From contig NZ_QPIG01000002.1 of assembly GCF_003337215.1 (NCBI RefSeq), positions 62,001 to 126,000 of the forward strand: a stretch of 64,000 nt of DNA. The letters are read 5' to 3'. Shown piece after piece: positions 45,818-55,063 of this stretch. The notes under the pieces were generated by a model, which was not told where the DNA came from, ran no database searches, and saw nothing but the letters and a program-made list of their open reading frames with translations. Source of the stretch: Oceanihabitans sediminis (GTDB taxonomy: Bacteria; Bacteroidota; Bacteroidia; Flavobacteriales; Flavobacteriaceae). The stretch's first letter is position 1. Every line of letters begins with the position of its first letter. Made by a program: the position numbers and the translations under genes.

Positions 45818-46450
45818 ATGGAATTATTAAATAAATTAAACTGGAGATATGCTGCAAAAGCCATGAATGGTGAAACAGTAGCTGAAGAAAAAATTGAAAG
45901 AATCTTAGAAGCAGCTAGATTAGCTCCAACCTCTAGCGGATTACAACCTTTCGAGATTTTTGTAATTAAAAATCAAGAAATTAAAGAAAAAATCAGACCA
46001 GTAGCTTGGAACCAATCTGTAATTACAGACTGCTCTCACCTACTCGTTTTTGCTGCTTGGGATACCTATACCGAAGATAGAATCAATTATATGTTTGATT
46101 TAACCAATGATATTCGCGGATTCAAAAATGAAGGATGGGAAAATTACCGCCAAAAACTCCTAAGTTTCTATCCGCAACAAGATGCTGAAGTAAACTTTAA
46201 CCACGCTGCCAAACAAGCATATATAGCCTTTTCACAAGCTATTACTGCTGCAGCATTTGAAGGAGTAGATGCTACTCCTCTTGAAGGATTTGAGCCAGAT
46301 GCAGTAGATGAAATTTTAGGACTTCGCGATAAAGGACTTCGTAGCGCAGTATTATTACCTATAGGTTACAGAAAAGAAGAAAATGATTGGTTAGTAAATC
46401 TTGTAAAGGTTAGAAAACCTATGGAAGAATTGGTTACTGTAATTGATTAG
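45818..46450 (+). CDS. NAD(P)H-dependent nitroreductase-family oxidoreductase
   Basis: 210 residues with the nitroreductase fold: MELLNKLNWRYAAKAM at the start, EAARLAPTSSGLQPF binding FMN, and PIGYRKEEND near the end. NfsB/DrgA-like enzymes reduce nitro groups, quinones or enones. Its place in a TetR-controlled operon with an alcohol dehydrogenase suggests detoxification of reactive electrophiles. Confidence 0.9.
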   Translation: MELLNKLNWRYAAKAMNGETVAEEKIERILEAARLAPTSSGLQPFEIFVIKNQEIKEKIRPVAWNQSVITDCSHLLVFAAWDTYTEDRINYMFDLTNDIRGFKNEGWENYRQKLLSFYPQQDAEVNFNHAAKQAYIAFSQAITAAAFEGVDATPLEGFEPDAVDEILGLRDKGLRSAVLLPIGYRKEENDWLVNLVKVRKPMEELVTVID

Positions 46451-46501
46451 ATTATATTAAGTAACTATAAAACAACACATTATAAACTAAAAGAAAAGAA
46501 G

Positions 46502-47662
46502 ATGAACAATTTTGATTTTAAGAATCCTACAAAAATTATTTTTGGAAAGGACACGATACAACAACTAGAGAATGAAATACCAAAAGACGCAAAAGTATTA
46601 TTGCTTTATGGTGGTGGAAGTATCAAGAAAAACGGTATTTACGACCAAGTAAAAACAGCTTTAGCTAAAGTAGATGTAATGGAGTTTGGCGGAATTCCTG
46701 CGAATCCAGAATACGCTACTTTAATGAATGCATTAAAAGTAATTAAAGAAGAAAAAATCACTTATTTATTAGCTGTAGGTGGTGGTTCTGTAATTGACGG
46801 AACAAAGTTTTTGTCAGCAGCTGCATTATTTGAAGGAGATACTCCATGGGATATTCTAACAAACAATATTAGAACCGAAAAAGGAATGCCTTTTGGTACT
46901 GTTTTAACATTACCTGCTACAGGTTCTGAAATGAACTCAGGTGCGGTAATTACAAGAGCTGAAACTAAGGAAAAGCTTGCTATGGGCGGACCTGGATTAT
47001 TTCCAAAGTTCTCCATTTTAGATCCTCAAGTGATAAAATCTATACCAACACGCCAATTAGCAAATGGTATTACGGATGCTTTTTCACATGTTTTAGAGCA
47101 GTATATGACTTATCCAATCGATGCTTTATTACAAGATCGTTTTGCTGAAAGCATTTTACAAACATTAATTGAAGTTGCTCCTAAAGTACTAAAAGATCCA
47201 ACAGATTATAAAGCTGCAGCAAACTTCATGTGGAGTTGTACAATGGCTTTAAACGGATTGATCCAAAAAGGAGTTCCTACAGATTGGTCGGTACATGCAA
47301 TTGGTCATGAATTAACGGCTTTATTCGGAATTGATCACGCAAGAACTTTAGCTATTATTGCTCCTAGTCATTACAAATTCAATTTTGATGACAAAAAAGC
47401 AAAATTAGCACAATATGCTGAACGCGTTTGGAATATTAAAGAAGGTAGTGTAGACAACAAAGCTAACGCTGCAATTGAAAAAACTGAAGCTTTCTTCAAT
47501 GAATTAGGAATAGACACTAAACTTTCTGACTATACGAAAGGCTATGAAGGAACTGCTGAAAAAATCTCTCAAAGATTTACAGAACGCGGTTGGTTAGGAT
47601 TAGGTGAACATAAAACCTTATCTCCAGATAAAGTAGAAAAGATTGTAAAAATGGCTTATTAA
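46502..47662 (+). CDS. Iron-containing alcohol dehydrogenase (YqhD/BDH-like)
   Basis: 386 residues. The dinucleotide-binding GGGSIKKNGIYDQV and GGGSVIDGTKF segments and metal-binding His residues in THVLEQYM-like and AVHAIGHELTALFGIDHAR segments identify a group III metal alcohol dehydrogenase. It resembles the NADPH-dependent YqhD/BDH type, which reduces short-chain aldehydes. Last gene of the TetR operon, 51 bp after the nitroreductase, followed by a terminator. Confidence 0.92.
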   Translation: MNNFDFKNPTKIIFGKDTIQQLENEIPKDAKVLLLYGGGSIKKNGIYDQVKTALAKVDVMEFGGIPANPEYATLMNALKVIKEEKITYLLAVGGGSVIDGTKFLSAAALFEGDTPWDILTNNIRTEKGMPFGTVLTLPATGSEMNSGAVITRAETKEKLAMGGPGLFPKFSILDPQVIKSIPTRQLANGITDAFSHVLEQYMTYPIDALLQDRFAESILQTLIEVAPKVLKDPTDYKAAANFMWSCTMALNGLIQKGVPTDWSVHAIGHELTALFGIDHARTLAIIAPSHYKFNFDDKKAKLAQYAERVWNIKEGSVDNKANAAIEKTEAFFNELGIDTKLSDYTKGYEGTAEKISQRFTERGWLGLGEHKTLSPDKVEKIVKMAY

Positions 47663-47690
47663 AATATAACAAGCATATTATCAATAAAAT

Positions 47691-47724
47691 AAAAAAGCTA
47701 TCTTTAAAAAAGGTAGCTTTTTTT
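47691..47724 (+). terminator. Intrinsic terminator after the TetR operon
   Basis: AAAAAAGCTATC (47691-47702) pairs with GGTAGCTTTTTT (47712-47723), with one G-U pair, and is followed by T residues. Confidence 0.85.
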
Positions 47725-47844
47725 ATAAACCAATTTTTAACTAAATTTTTATATTTACAAGAGGCTTCTATTCTAGCGTTTAGAATACAGCATGCAGTAT
47801 GTAATAATAAGTTGCTTGTCTTAAAAATAAATATTAAAAAATTG

Positions 47845-47852
47845 TAAATTTG
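47845..47852 (+). promoter_or_regulatory. -7 promoter box of the HD-PycTM operon, very close to the ATG
   Basis: TAAATTTG, exact TAnnTTTG, ends only four bases before the ATG at 47857. If used, the transcript would be leaderless or nearly so. A -33 TTG lies 26 bases upstream, longer than usual. Confidence 0.5.
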
Positions 47853-47856
47853 CAGT

Positions 47857-49023
47857 ATGAACGAAGAGCTTTTACTCCAGGTAGAAATATATGTAGCAGA
47901 ACTGCTTAGTAAGCAGCTCTCTTCATTAAACTATTATCATAACGCAATACATACTAGAAGAGTTGTTTCTAAAGTAAAGGAATTGGCTAAACTAGATTCT
48001 TGTACCGAACAAGAAGTATTAACTTTACAAGTAGCCGCCTGGTTTCATGATACAGGCTATATACATCTAGATTCTGGACATGAAGAAGAAAGCGTTAAAA
48101 TAGCCTTGTCTTTTTTAGAAAAACACGCTGTAGCTAAAGAAAGTCAAGACCAAATTAAGCAGTTAATTTTAGCTACCAATAAAGATTATATTCCTAGTAA
48201 TAAACTGGAGTGCATCCTTAAAGATGCAGATTGCGGACATCTAGCTTCTTCAGACTATATTGAAATTTCAGATTATTTATTAAAAGAGATTAACGCTAAG
48301 AATCAAAGTGAAATTTCTGATTTAGAATGGATGCAGGAAAACCTAAAATTCCTTAAAAATCATACATTCTACTCCAATGCAGCCAAACAACATTGGCAAC
48401 CAAAAAAAGAATTAAACCTTATAGAAATTCAAAATAAAATAGATAAAAAGATTTCTAAAGAGAAGAAATCTAAAAATAGTACAAAAATAGGCAGAGGTGT
48501 TGAAACCATGTTTCGTGTGCAACTTAAAAACCATATAGAACTTAGTGCTATTGCAGATACAAAAGCCAATATATTGCTTTCTGTAAACGCAATTATTATC
48601 TCTGTCGCATTATCTAATTTAATACCAAAACTAGATAATCCTTCTAATATGTTTTTGGTTTACCCAACTCTAGTTTTAATGCTTTTTAGTGTTGCTTCAG
48701 TGGTATTATCGGTATTATCTACACGTCCAAAAATATCGAATGTTGCGATTACCAAAGAGATGATTCGAAAAAAGAGAACAAACATCCTCTTTTTCGGAAA
48801 CTTTCAAAAAATGAGTTTAGAAGATTTTGAATGGGGAATTGATTATTTAATGGAAAATGAAGATACTTTATATAATTCACTAACTAAAGATTTATACTAT
48901 TTAGGACTTGTACTTAATAGAAAATATAAGTTATTGAGAATAACCTACACCGTATTTATGTTCGGTATAATTATATCTGCTGCTGCATTCATTTTTAGCT
49001 ATTATGTATATTTTTCTGCATAA
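47857..49023 (+). CDS. HD-domain phosphohydrolase fused to a Pycsar-effector-type membrane domain (PycTM)
   Basis: 388 residues. Residues about 5-185 are an HD domain: H28/H32 in YHNAIHTRRVV, the H64-D65 pair in WFHDTGY, and a further acidic/His segment ILKDADCGHL. Such domains cleave phosphate esters such as cyclic or alarmone nucleotides. After a charged linker (195-215), residues about 216-388 match the membrane domain of Pycsar effectors: ADTKANILLSVNAIIIS (233-249), two helices near 240-290, a helical region, and a last membrane helix. In Pycsar this domain opens the membrane after cCMP/cUMP binding. No cyclase gene is adjacent. First gene of a three-gene operon (gaps 20 and 10 bp). Confidence 0.88.
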   Translation: MNEELLLQVEIYVAELLSKQLSSLNYYHNAIHTRRVVSKVKELAKLDSCTEQEVLTLQVAAWFHDTGYIHLDSGHEEESVKIALSFLEKHAVAKESQDQIKQLILATNKDYIPSNKLECILKDADCGHLASSDYIEISDYLLKEINAKNQSEISDLEWMQENLKFLKNHTFYSNAAKQHWQPKKELNLIEIQNKIDKKISKEKKSKNSTKIGRGVETMFRVQLKNHIELSAIADTKANILLSVNAIIISVALSNLIPKLDNPSNMFLVYPTLVLMLFSVASVVLSVLSTRPKISNVAITKEMIRKKRTNILFFGNFQKMSLEDFEWGIDYLMENEDTLYNSLTKDLYYLGLVLNRKYKLLRITYTVFMFGIIISAAAFIFSYYVYFSA

Positions 49024-49043
49024 TAAAATAGAACAACAAACTA

Positions 49044-51380
49044 ATGAAAACTGAAAATATAGGCCCTTTTAAAGTAATCATGTCTTTACGTTTATTTAAA
49101 AATAAACTTGAAGAATTACTTACTTCCAATAGTTTAACTGTTCAGAAACAAGCCAAACAGGCTCTTGCCCTTTTTGAAGATTATCCAGACTTAGTAACTG
49201 GATTAGAATGCAAAGATGCTTTCTTTAAAATGAAACCGGCGATAGATGAACTAATGACTTTTATCTTTCCTACTACCTTAACAGATAATGAGATAAAGGC
49301 AGCTATCACACCTTATGACAATGAAGTGTTTTATTGTAGTAATAGATTAAGAGGTATTATTAATTCATCAAATACCGATAATTATATTTTCAAAGATTTA
49401 TATAAAGATTTTGAGGGAACTTTTGATCTACTAACTTATGCTATCATCTTAAACATTTACTATAAATACCAAGTAGATTTTGATAGACCAAAAACAATAG
49501 CTATTACCGATAAAAATGGTAATACTAAACGCTATCGTGTTGCCTTTAATGCAGATTTCTTAGATATATACCCTAACGAAAATGCTATAGATATTACGGA
49601 TGAAATTCTAGATGAATTACTAAGCAATGCAGATAAAACAGAAATTTGGGAGAAGTATTTTCCTGAAGGATCATGGACTTTAGAAGGCTTTGGGGTTTTA
49701 AGCCTAATTGATACATCTTTAGATAAACGAATTGACGACTTTAAAACCCATTTAATACAACCAAATCAAGAAAGTTTTCAGTTTTTAAAACAAGATATTC
49801 GCCGAATATTTAATATTCCAGATTTAGAACTAGGTAGTTATAATGTAAAACACAATAGCATCATCCCTCCTTTTGATAGGAGCTTTGATATGCTTAGTAT
49901 CTTACCAGGCGACCAAATTGATGTTTCTAATTATGCCTGTAACCATGTAAATAATCAGTTGTTTAAAAACTGTAAACCAATGATTATTTCAAATGTAGAA
50001 AATTATCATAAACAGACGAAAGGAAACAGATTAAGCAAGGTATTATTAGATAGAGGATTAAAAAGTGTAGCACTTATTCCTATTCCTATTGATGGGGAAT
50101 TAGGTATAATTATTGAAATGGCCGCTTTTAAAGCAAATCAGCTTAACGCAATTAATATGGTTAAGTTAGATGCCATAATGCCTTTCATTTTAAGCTATTC
50201 TAAGCGTGTTTCTACTGAATATAAAAATGAAATAAGCGCGGTTATTCAGCAAAATTGCACAGCAATTCACCCTTCTGTTCAATGGCGATTTGAAGAAGAG
50301 GCAAGTAAATTTATTCAGGAAAGAAACTACGGTGACAATCCTGTTTTTAAAGAAATAGCTTTTAAAGATGTAGTTCCTTTATTTGGTCAGATAGATGTTG
50401 TTGGCTCTTCTGTAGCTAGAAACGATGCTATAAAACGAGATTTAAGTAAGCAGTTAAAAATAAGTAAAGAATTAATTCTGAATAGAACCAAAATAAACTT
50501 ACCGTTCTACGAACAATTAATCTTTCAAATAGACAAATATTTAAAAGAGCTAGAAGAGGGTTTTCATGCAAATTCTGAGCAAGAAATAAATCTGTTTTTC
50601 CAAAAACAAATATTTCCTTTATTTAAGCACTTTCAAAGTATGTCGTCTAATAACAAGGATATTGATGACTTTCTTAATTCTATAGACGAGGAAACAAATA
50701 GTTTATATGAAGCTAGAAAAGCTTATGATATTACTCTAGAAAAAGGAAATAAATTGATGTCTTCTTTTCTAGATAAGCAACAAGAAAAAGCTCAAGAAAT
50801 CTTTCCGCATTATTACGAGAAATTTAAAACAGATGGTATTGAGCATAATTTATACATCGGGCAGTCTATTTCCAATCAACTAATCTACCACCCTACTGTT
50901 TTATACAATTTACGATTATGGCAACTTCAGGTTACCTGTGAAATGGAGGCTATGTATTACGAAAAACAAAAAGATTTTCCTTTACAACTACAAGTTGCAT
51001 CTTTAATCTTAGCTTACGATATTCCTATCACTATTCGCTATAGAATAGACGAAAAACAGTTTGATGTTGACGGAGCATATAATGTGCGTTATGAAATGAT
51101 TAAAAAGCGTATTGATAAAGCGCATATTAAGAATACAACCGAACGTTTAACACAGCCGCATAAACTTTGTGTGGTTTATTCTAGTAAAGCAATAGAACGA
51201 GAATATTTGGCTTATTTCGAGTTTTTACAAGCAAAAAACTATATTGGTAAAAACATCGAAATTGTAGAAGTAGAAGAACTTCAAGGTGCAAGCGGTATGA
51301 AAGCTATCCGAGTTGATTTAAATAAAGAATTACAACAAGTATCTAATATTTTTACATTAGAAGATTTACACGCAGTTTAA
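49044..51380 (+). CDS. Large GAF-type protein, hypothetical
   Basis: 778 residues, cytoplasmic, no signal peptide. A central region (about 275-400: IIPPFDRSFDMLSILPG, MIISNVENYHKQTKG, SVALIPIPIDGELGIIIEMAAF) fits a GAF-type sensor fold; such proteins are usually annotated GAF domain-containing in flavobacteria. The rest is helical, with a conserved-looking C-terminal block (EIFPHYYEKFKTDGIEHNLYIGQS, ADYNVRYEMIKKRIDKAHI). No kinase, cyclase or GGDEF motif is seen. ATG 49044 is chosen since the N-terminal SPFKV-like start is typical; ATG 49080 is the alternative. It sits between the HD-PycTM gene and the metallophosphatase gene, suggesting one pathway. Confidence 0.75.
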   Translation: MKTENIGPFKVIMSLRLFKNKLEELLTSNSLTVQKQAKQALALFEDYPDLVTGLECKDAFFKMKPAIDELMTFIFPTTLTDNEIKAAITPYDNEVFYCSNRLRGIINSSNTDNYIFKDLYKDFEGTFDLLTYAIILNIYYKYQVDFDRPKTIAITDKNGNTKRYRVAFNADFLDIYPNENAIDITDEILDELLSNADKTEIWEKYFPEGSWTLEGFGVLSLIDTSLDKRIDDFKTHLIQPNQESFQFLKQDIRRIFNIPDLELGSYNVKHNSIIPPFDRSFDMLSILPGDQIDVSNYACNHVNNQLFKNCKPMIISNVENYHKQTKGNRLSKVLLDRGLKSVALIPIPIDGELGIIIEMAAFKANQLNAINMVKLDAIMPFILSYSKRVSTEYKNEISAVIQQNCTAIHPSVQWRFEEEASKFIQERNYGDNPVFKEIAFKDVVPLFGQIDVVGSSVARNDAIKRDLSKQLKISKELILNRTKINLPFYEQLIFQIDKYLKELEEGFHANSEQEINLFFQKQIFPLFKHFQSMSSNNKDIDDFLNSIDEETNSLYEARKAYDITLEKGNKLMSSFLDKQQEKAQEIFPHYYEKFKTDGIEHNLYIGQSISNQLIYHPTVLYNLRLWQLQVTCEMEAMYYEKQKDFPLQLQVASLILAYDIPITIRYRIDEKQFDVDGAYNVRYEMIKKRIDKAHIKNTTERLTQPHKLCVVYSSKAIEREYLAYFEFLQAKNYIGKNIEIVEVEELQGASGMKAIRVDLNKELQQVSNIFTLEDLHAV

Positions 51381-51390
51381 AAAAACACCC

Positions 51391-54300
51391 ATGAAAAGTA
51401 AATTATTAGCAGGTTTTATTGCTATAGGATTAATTATAACCGGTTGTGCTACATACAATCCCTATAATACGAATAGCAGTCAAAAAGAACTAAAAAATAT
51501 AGATAAAGAAACCACTAATATCTTTTTAATTGGAGATGCAGGAATGCCCAATGCAGATGGTACTGCTCCAAAAACCTTGGAAAAAATACAAAGTCAGTTT
51601 GAAAAAGCAGACAAAAACGATTTACTACTTTTTCTAGGAGATAATATTTACCCAAAGGGAATTCCTTTAAAAGGGAAAAAAGCAATAAAAGAAGCTAAAC
51701 ACGCTTTAAACTTGCAATTAGAAGTAGCAAAAACCTTTCATGGATATGTTTATTTTATACCTGGAAATCACGATTGGTACAGTGGTTTAAAGGGATTAAA
51801 GCTACAAGAGAAAATGGTGGAAGATGCCTTAGGGAAAAACACCTTTCAACCAGAAAACGGTTGTCCAATAGAAAAAGTAAATCTAAATAATGATACGGTG
51901 TTATTGATAGTTGATTCTCATTGGTACATCACCAATTGGAATAAACACCCTACTATTAACGACGACTGTGAAATAAAAACTAGAGCAGATTTTTTAGAAG
52001 AATTTAGATCTGAAATAAAAAAGGCACGCGGAAAAGTAACTTTAGTTGCTGTTCATCATCCAATGCATACGGAAGGCCCTCATAATGGACGATATGGTAT
52101 TAAAGAGCACATGAAGCCCGTTCCTATTCTAGGAACTATAAAAAATGCTATCAGATCTACAAGTGGTATTGTTAATGCCGATTTATCCAATCAATTTTAT
52201 ATTGAATTAAGAGATAATCTAGTAGCTGCTGCCCAACAAAATGAAAATGTTGTTTTTCTTTCTGGACATGAACATAGTTTACAGTATTTAGAATTCGATA
52301 ATATCACGCAGATAATTAGCGGTTCGGGTTCTAAAACTACACCTGTAAGAATGCGTAACCCTAATGATTATGGGCATGCAGTTCCTGGTTATGCGGTAGT
52401 AAATATTTCTAAAGACAAGGCTGTAGATGTGCAATTTGTAAATTCAAACTCAGAGGAAGTTGAATTTTATAAGCAAATAAAAAAAGCCGAAACTACTCCA
52501 GAAATTCATTACCCTAAAATAGCTGCTGATACTATTGTCGCTTCTATTTACACGAAAGAGGAAACAGATAAAAATGGTTTTCAGAAATTTATCTGGGGAG
52601 ATAGATATAGAAAAGAATACAGCAAAGACGTTCCTGCTAGAGTTGTTTATTTAGACACACTAAAAGGAGGTTTAAAACCTTTTAGAAAAGGTGGCGGAAC
52701 GCAATCTAAAACCCTACACTTAAAAGATGCAAACGGAAAACGTTATGTGATGCGTGCAATGAAGAAGCAGGCTGACCAGTTTATACAAGCTGCTATTTTT
52801 AAAGATCAATATGTACTCGGGCAATTTAAAGAAACTGCTTCAGAACGATTATTAGAAGATGTTTTTACAGGTTCGCACCCTTATGCCCCTTTTACACTTG
52901 CAACTTTATCAAAAGCTATAGAACTAGCTCACCTAAATCCGAAACTATATTTTATACCTAAGCAAAATGCTTTAGGAACGTATAACAAAGATTTTGGTGA
53001 TGAATTATACCTATTTGAAGAACATCCTTCCGATGGCCATACGCATTTAGGAAGCGGTAATTTCACTGGCGAAATTGTTAGTACGGTAGACATGTTAGAC
53101 GATGTTTTAAGTGATGAATCTAAAGTAATTGATGAAAAAGAATTTATAAAAGCAAGATTATTTGATATGCTTATTGGGGATGCAGATAGACATCAAGACC
53201 AATGGCGCTGGATGGTTTATGAGGAAGATGATAAAACGGTTTACCGAGCTTTACCAAGAGATAGAGATTTAGCTTTTTCAAAAATGTCTGATGGATTTAT
53301 ATTTGGAACAGCTGTAAAACTAATACCTTCTGCTAAAAAATTCAGAAAATACGAATCCGATTTAAAGAATGTGAATGGGTTTAATGCTTCCGGTTTTCCT
53401 TTAGATATCGCTTTTATTACAGAATCTGTTAAAGAAGATTGGGATGAGCAAGTGAAACTTATTCAAACGCAAATAACAGATGTTATTATTGATGAGGCTT
53501 TTAAAAATATGCCAAAAGAAGAAGATGCAAAAACTGTAGCAAAAATTAAAAACACATTAAAAGATCGAAGAAAGAATCTGCAACGTATTTCCGACAGGTA
53601 TCTAAAATCTATTAATAAACATGCAGTTGTAACCGCTACAAATAAAGACGACTATATACTTGTAAAAGCATTAGATGAAGGAGCTGTTGAGGTTTCTTTA
53701 TATAGAAAAAAAGATGATACTATAAAAGATCGTTTTCATCATAAAACATACTACCCTAAAGCAACTAAAGAAATTTGGATTTATGGTTTAGATGATGATG
53801 ATAGCTTTGAAATTCAAGGGAAAATTTCAAAAATTAAAGTTCGATTAATTGGCGGACAAAACAATGATGATTATAAAGTAGAACATGGTAAAAACGTTGT
53901 TATTTACGATTATAAGTCGAAAAAGAATGATTTATCTGAAGCTAAAAACGCAAAGATTAAATTAACAGACGATTATAACACCAATGTTTATAATTACAGA
54001 AAATCTAAAAACAACACTAACCAAATTCTTCCTTTAATTGGCGGAAACCCTGATGACGGATTAAAACTAGGAGTCAGCAATACTTATACAACTTATGGTT
54101 TTGAGCGAAACCCTTTTACATCACAACATCAAATTAAAGCTGCTTATTATTTTGCAACCGATGGTTATGAGCTAAACTATAATGGTGAATTTGCAAATGT
54201 ATTTGGAAACTTCAATTTTGGTTTAGAATCTCATTTTCAAAGTCCGAATTATAGCGTGAACTTTTTTGGCTATGGAAATGAAACGAAAAACTTTGATGAG

Positions 54301-55053
54301 GATTTAGGTAAAGATTATAACAGAGTTAAAACAAGAATTTTACGTTTTACACCAAAATTAATTTGGAATTCTAAACGTGGAAGTATCATACATGTTGGTG
54401 CAAGTTATGAAATTAACGAGATTCACAATACGGAAAATCGCTTTGTAGCGAACAATAGCATTTTACCAGAACACCTTTTTGACGAAGAGTTTTTTGTTGG
54501 TATCCATACTAAATATGAATATATTAATTACAACAACGAAGCATATCCAACTAATGGAATGAATATTTCAATTGAAGCCGGTTATAAAGACAATTTAGAA
54601 AGTAAAAGAAACTTTGGTTACCTTATTTCTGAATTAGGTGTAGTAAGAAATTTAAATCCTTCCGGGCGATTGGTATTAGCTTCCAAAGTAAAAAGTCATA
54701 TAAATTTTGGTGATGGATTTGAGTTTTACCAAGCTGCTGTTATTGGTGGTCAAGATGGATTACGCGGATATAGAAACCAACGATATACAGGGAAGAAATC
54801 CTTATACCAAAACACCGATTTACGATATAGTTTCAGTAGAATGAAAACTCCAGTTATTCCTATAAAAATGGGAGTTTACGGAAGCTTTGACTATGGTCGT
54901 GTTTGGCTAGATGGTGAAGATTCAAATAAATGGCACAATACTTATGGCGGTGGATTCTTCCTTAATGCTATAGACGTTTTATCTGCTAATTTAGGTGCAT
55001 TTCATTCGGATGATGGAATACGTGTTTCTTTCGGTTTAGGTTTCGGTTTTTAA
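51391..55053 (+). CDS. Lipoprotein fusion: metallophosphatase, kinase-like middle and Omp85-like barrel
   Basis: 1220 residues. A lipoprotein signal (LIITGC-ATY) starts it. Residues 40-360 are a calcineurin-like phosphoesterase with all metal motifs: D49 (GDAG), D84-N85 (GDNIYP), N126-H127-D128 (GNHDW), H222/H223 and H293-x-H295 (GHEH). Residues about 400-760 contain K458, G-D597-A-D599-R-H601 and P-R-D624-R-D626-L-A-F. This resembles the catalytic DRHxxN and metal-binding Asp motifs of HipA/CotH/FAM20-type atypical kinases, which is an inference. Residues about 880-1220 are a surface-antigen/Omp85-like barrel (LRGYRNQRYTGK, final Phe). So the barrel is anchored in the outer membrane and the enzyme parts face the periplasm or surface. 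Last gene of the operon. Confidence 0.85.
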   Translation: MKSKLLAGFIAIGLIITGCATYNPYNTNSSQKELKNIDKETTNIFLIGDAGMPNADGTAPKTLEKIQSQFEKADKNDLLLFLGDNIYPKGIPLKGKKAIKEAKHALNLQLEVAKTFHGYVYFIPGNHDWYSGLKGLKLQEKMVEDALGKNTFQPENGCPIEKVNLNNDTVLLIVDSHWYITNWNKHPTINDDCEIKTRADFLEEFRSEIKKARGKVTLVAVHHPMHTEGPHNGRYGIKEHMKPVPILGTIKNAIRSTSGIVNADLSNQFYIELRDNLVAAAQQNENVVFLSGHEHSLQYLEFDNITQIISGSGSKTTPVRMRNPNDYGHAVPGYAVVNISKDKAVDVQFVNSNSEEVEFYKQIKKAETTPEIHYPKIAADTIVASIYTKEETDKNGFQKFIWGDRYRKEYSKDVPARVVYLDTLKGGLKPFRKGGGTQSKTLHLKDANGKRYVMRAMKKQADQFIQAAIFKDQYVLGQFKETASERLLEDVFTGSHPYAPFTLATLSKAIELAHLNPKLYFIPKQNALGTYNKDFGDELYLFEEHPSDGHTHLGSGNFTGEIVSTVDMLDDVLSDESKVIDEKEFIKARLFDMLIGDADRHQDQWRWMVYEEDDKTVYRALPRDRDLAFSKMSDGFIFGTAVKLIPSAKKFRKYESDLKNVNGFNASGFPLDIAFITESVKEDWDEQVKLIQTQITDVIIDEAFKNMPKEEDAKTVAKIKNTLKDRRKNLQRISDRYLKSINKHAVVTATNKDDYILVKALDEGAVEVSLYRKKDDTIKDRFHHKTYYPKATKEIWIYGLDDDDSFEIQGKISKIKVRLIGGQNNDDYKVEHGKNVVIYDYKSKKNDLSEAKNAKIKLTDDYNTNVYNYRKSKNNTNQILPLIGGNPDDGLKLGVSNTYTTYGFERNPFTSQHQIKAAYYFATDGYELNYNGEFANVFGNFNFGLESHFQSPNYSVNFFGYGNETKNFDEDLGKDYNRVKTRILRFTPKLIWNSKRGSIIHVGASYEINEIHNTENRFVANNSILPEHLFDEEFFVGIHTKYEYINYNNEAYPTNGMNISIEAGYKDNLESKRNFGYLISELGVVRNLNPSGRLVLASKVKSHINFGDGFEFYQAAVIGGQDGLRGYRNQRYTGKKSLYQNTDLRYSFSRMKTPVIPIKMGVYGSFDYGRVWLDGEDSNKWHNTYGGGFFLNAIDVLSANLGAFHSDDGIRVSFGLGFGF

Positions 55054-55063
55054 GTTCCTACTA

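Noticed and set aside
47857-49023. A complete Pycsar antiphage system
   Set aside because: Only the effector-type membrane domain is seen. No PycC-like nucleotide cyclase or second effector is next to it, and the neighbours look like housekeeping or signalling genes, so a defence role cannot be claimed.
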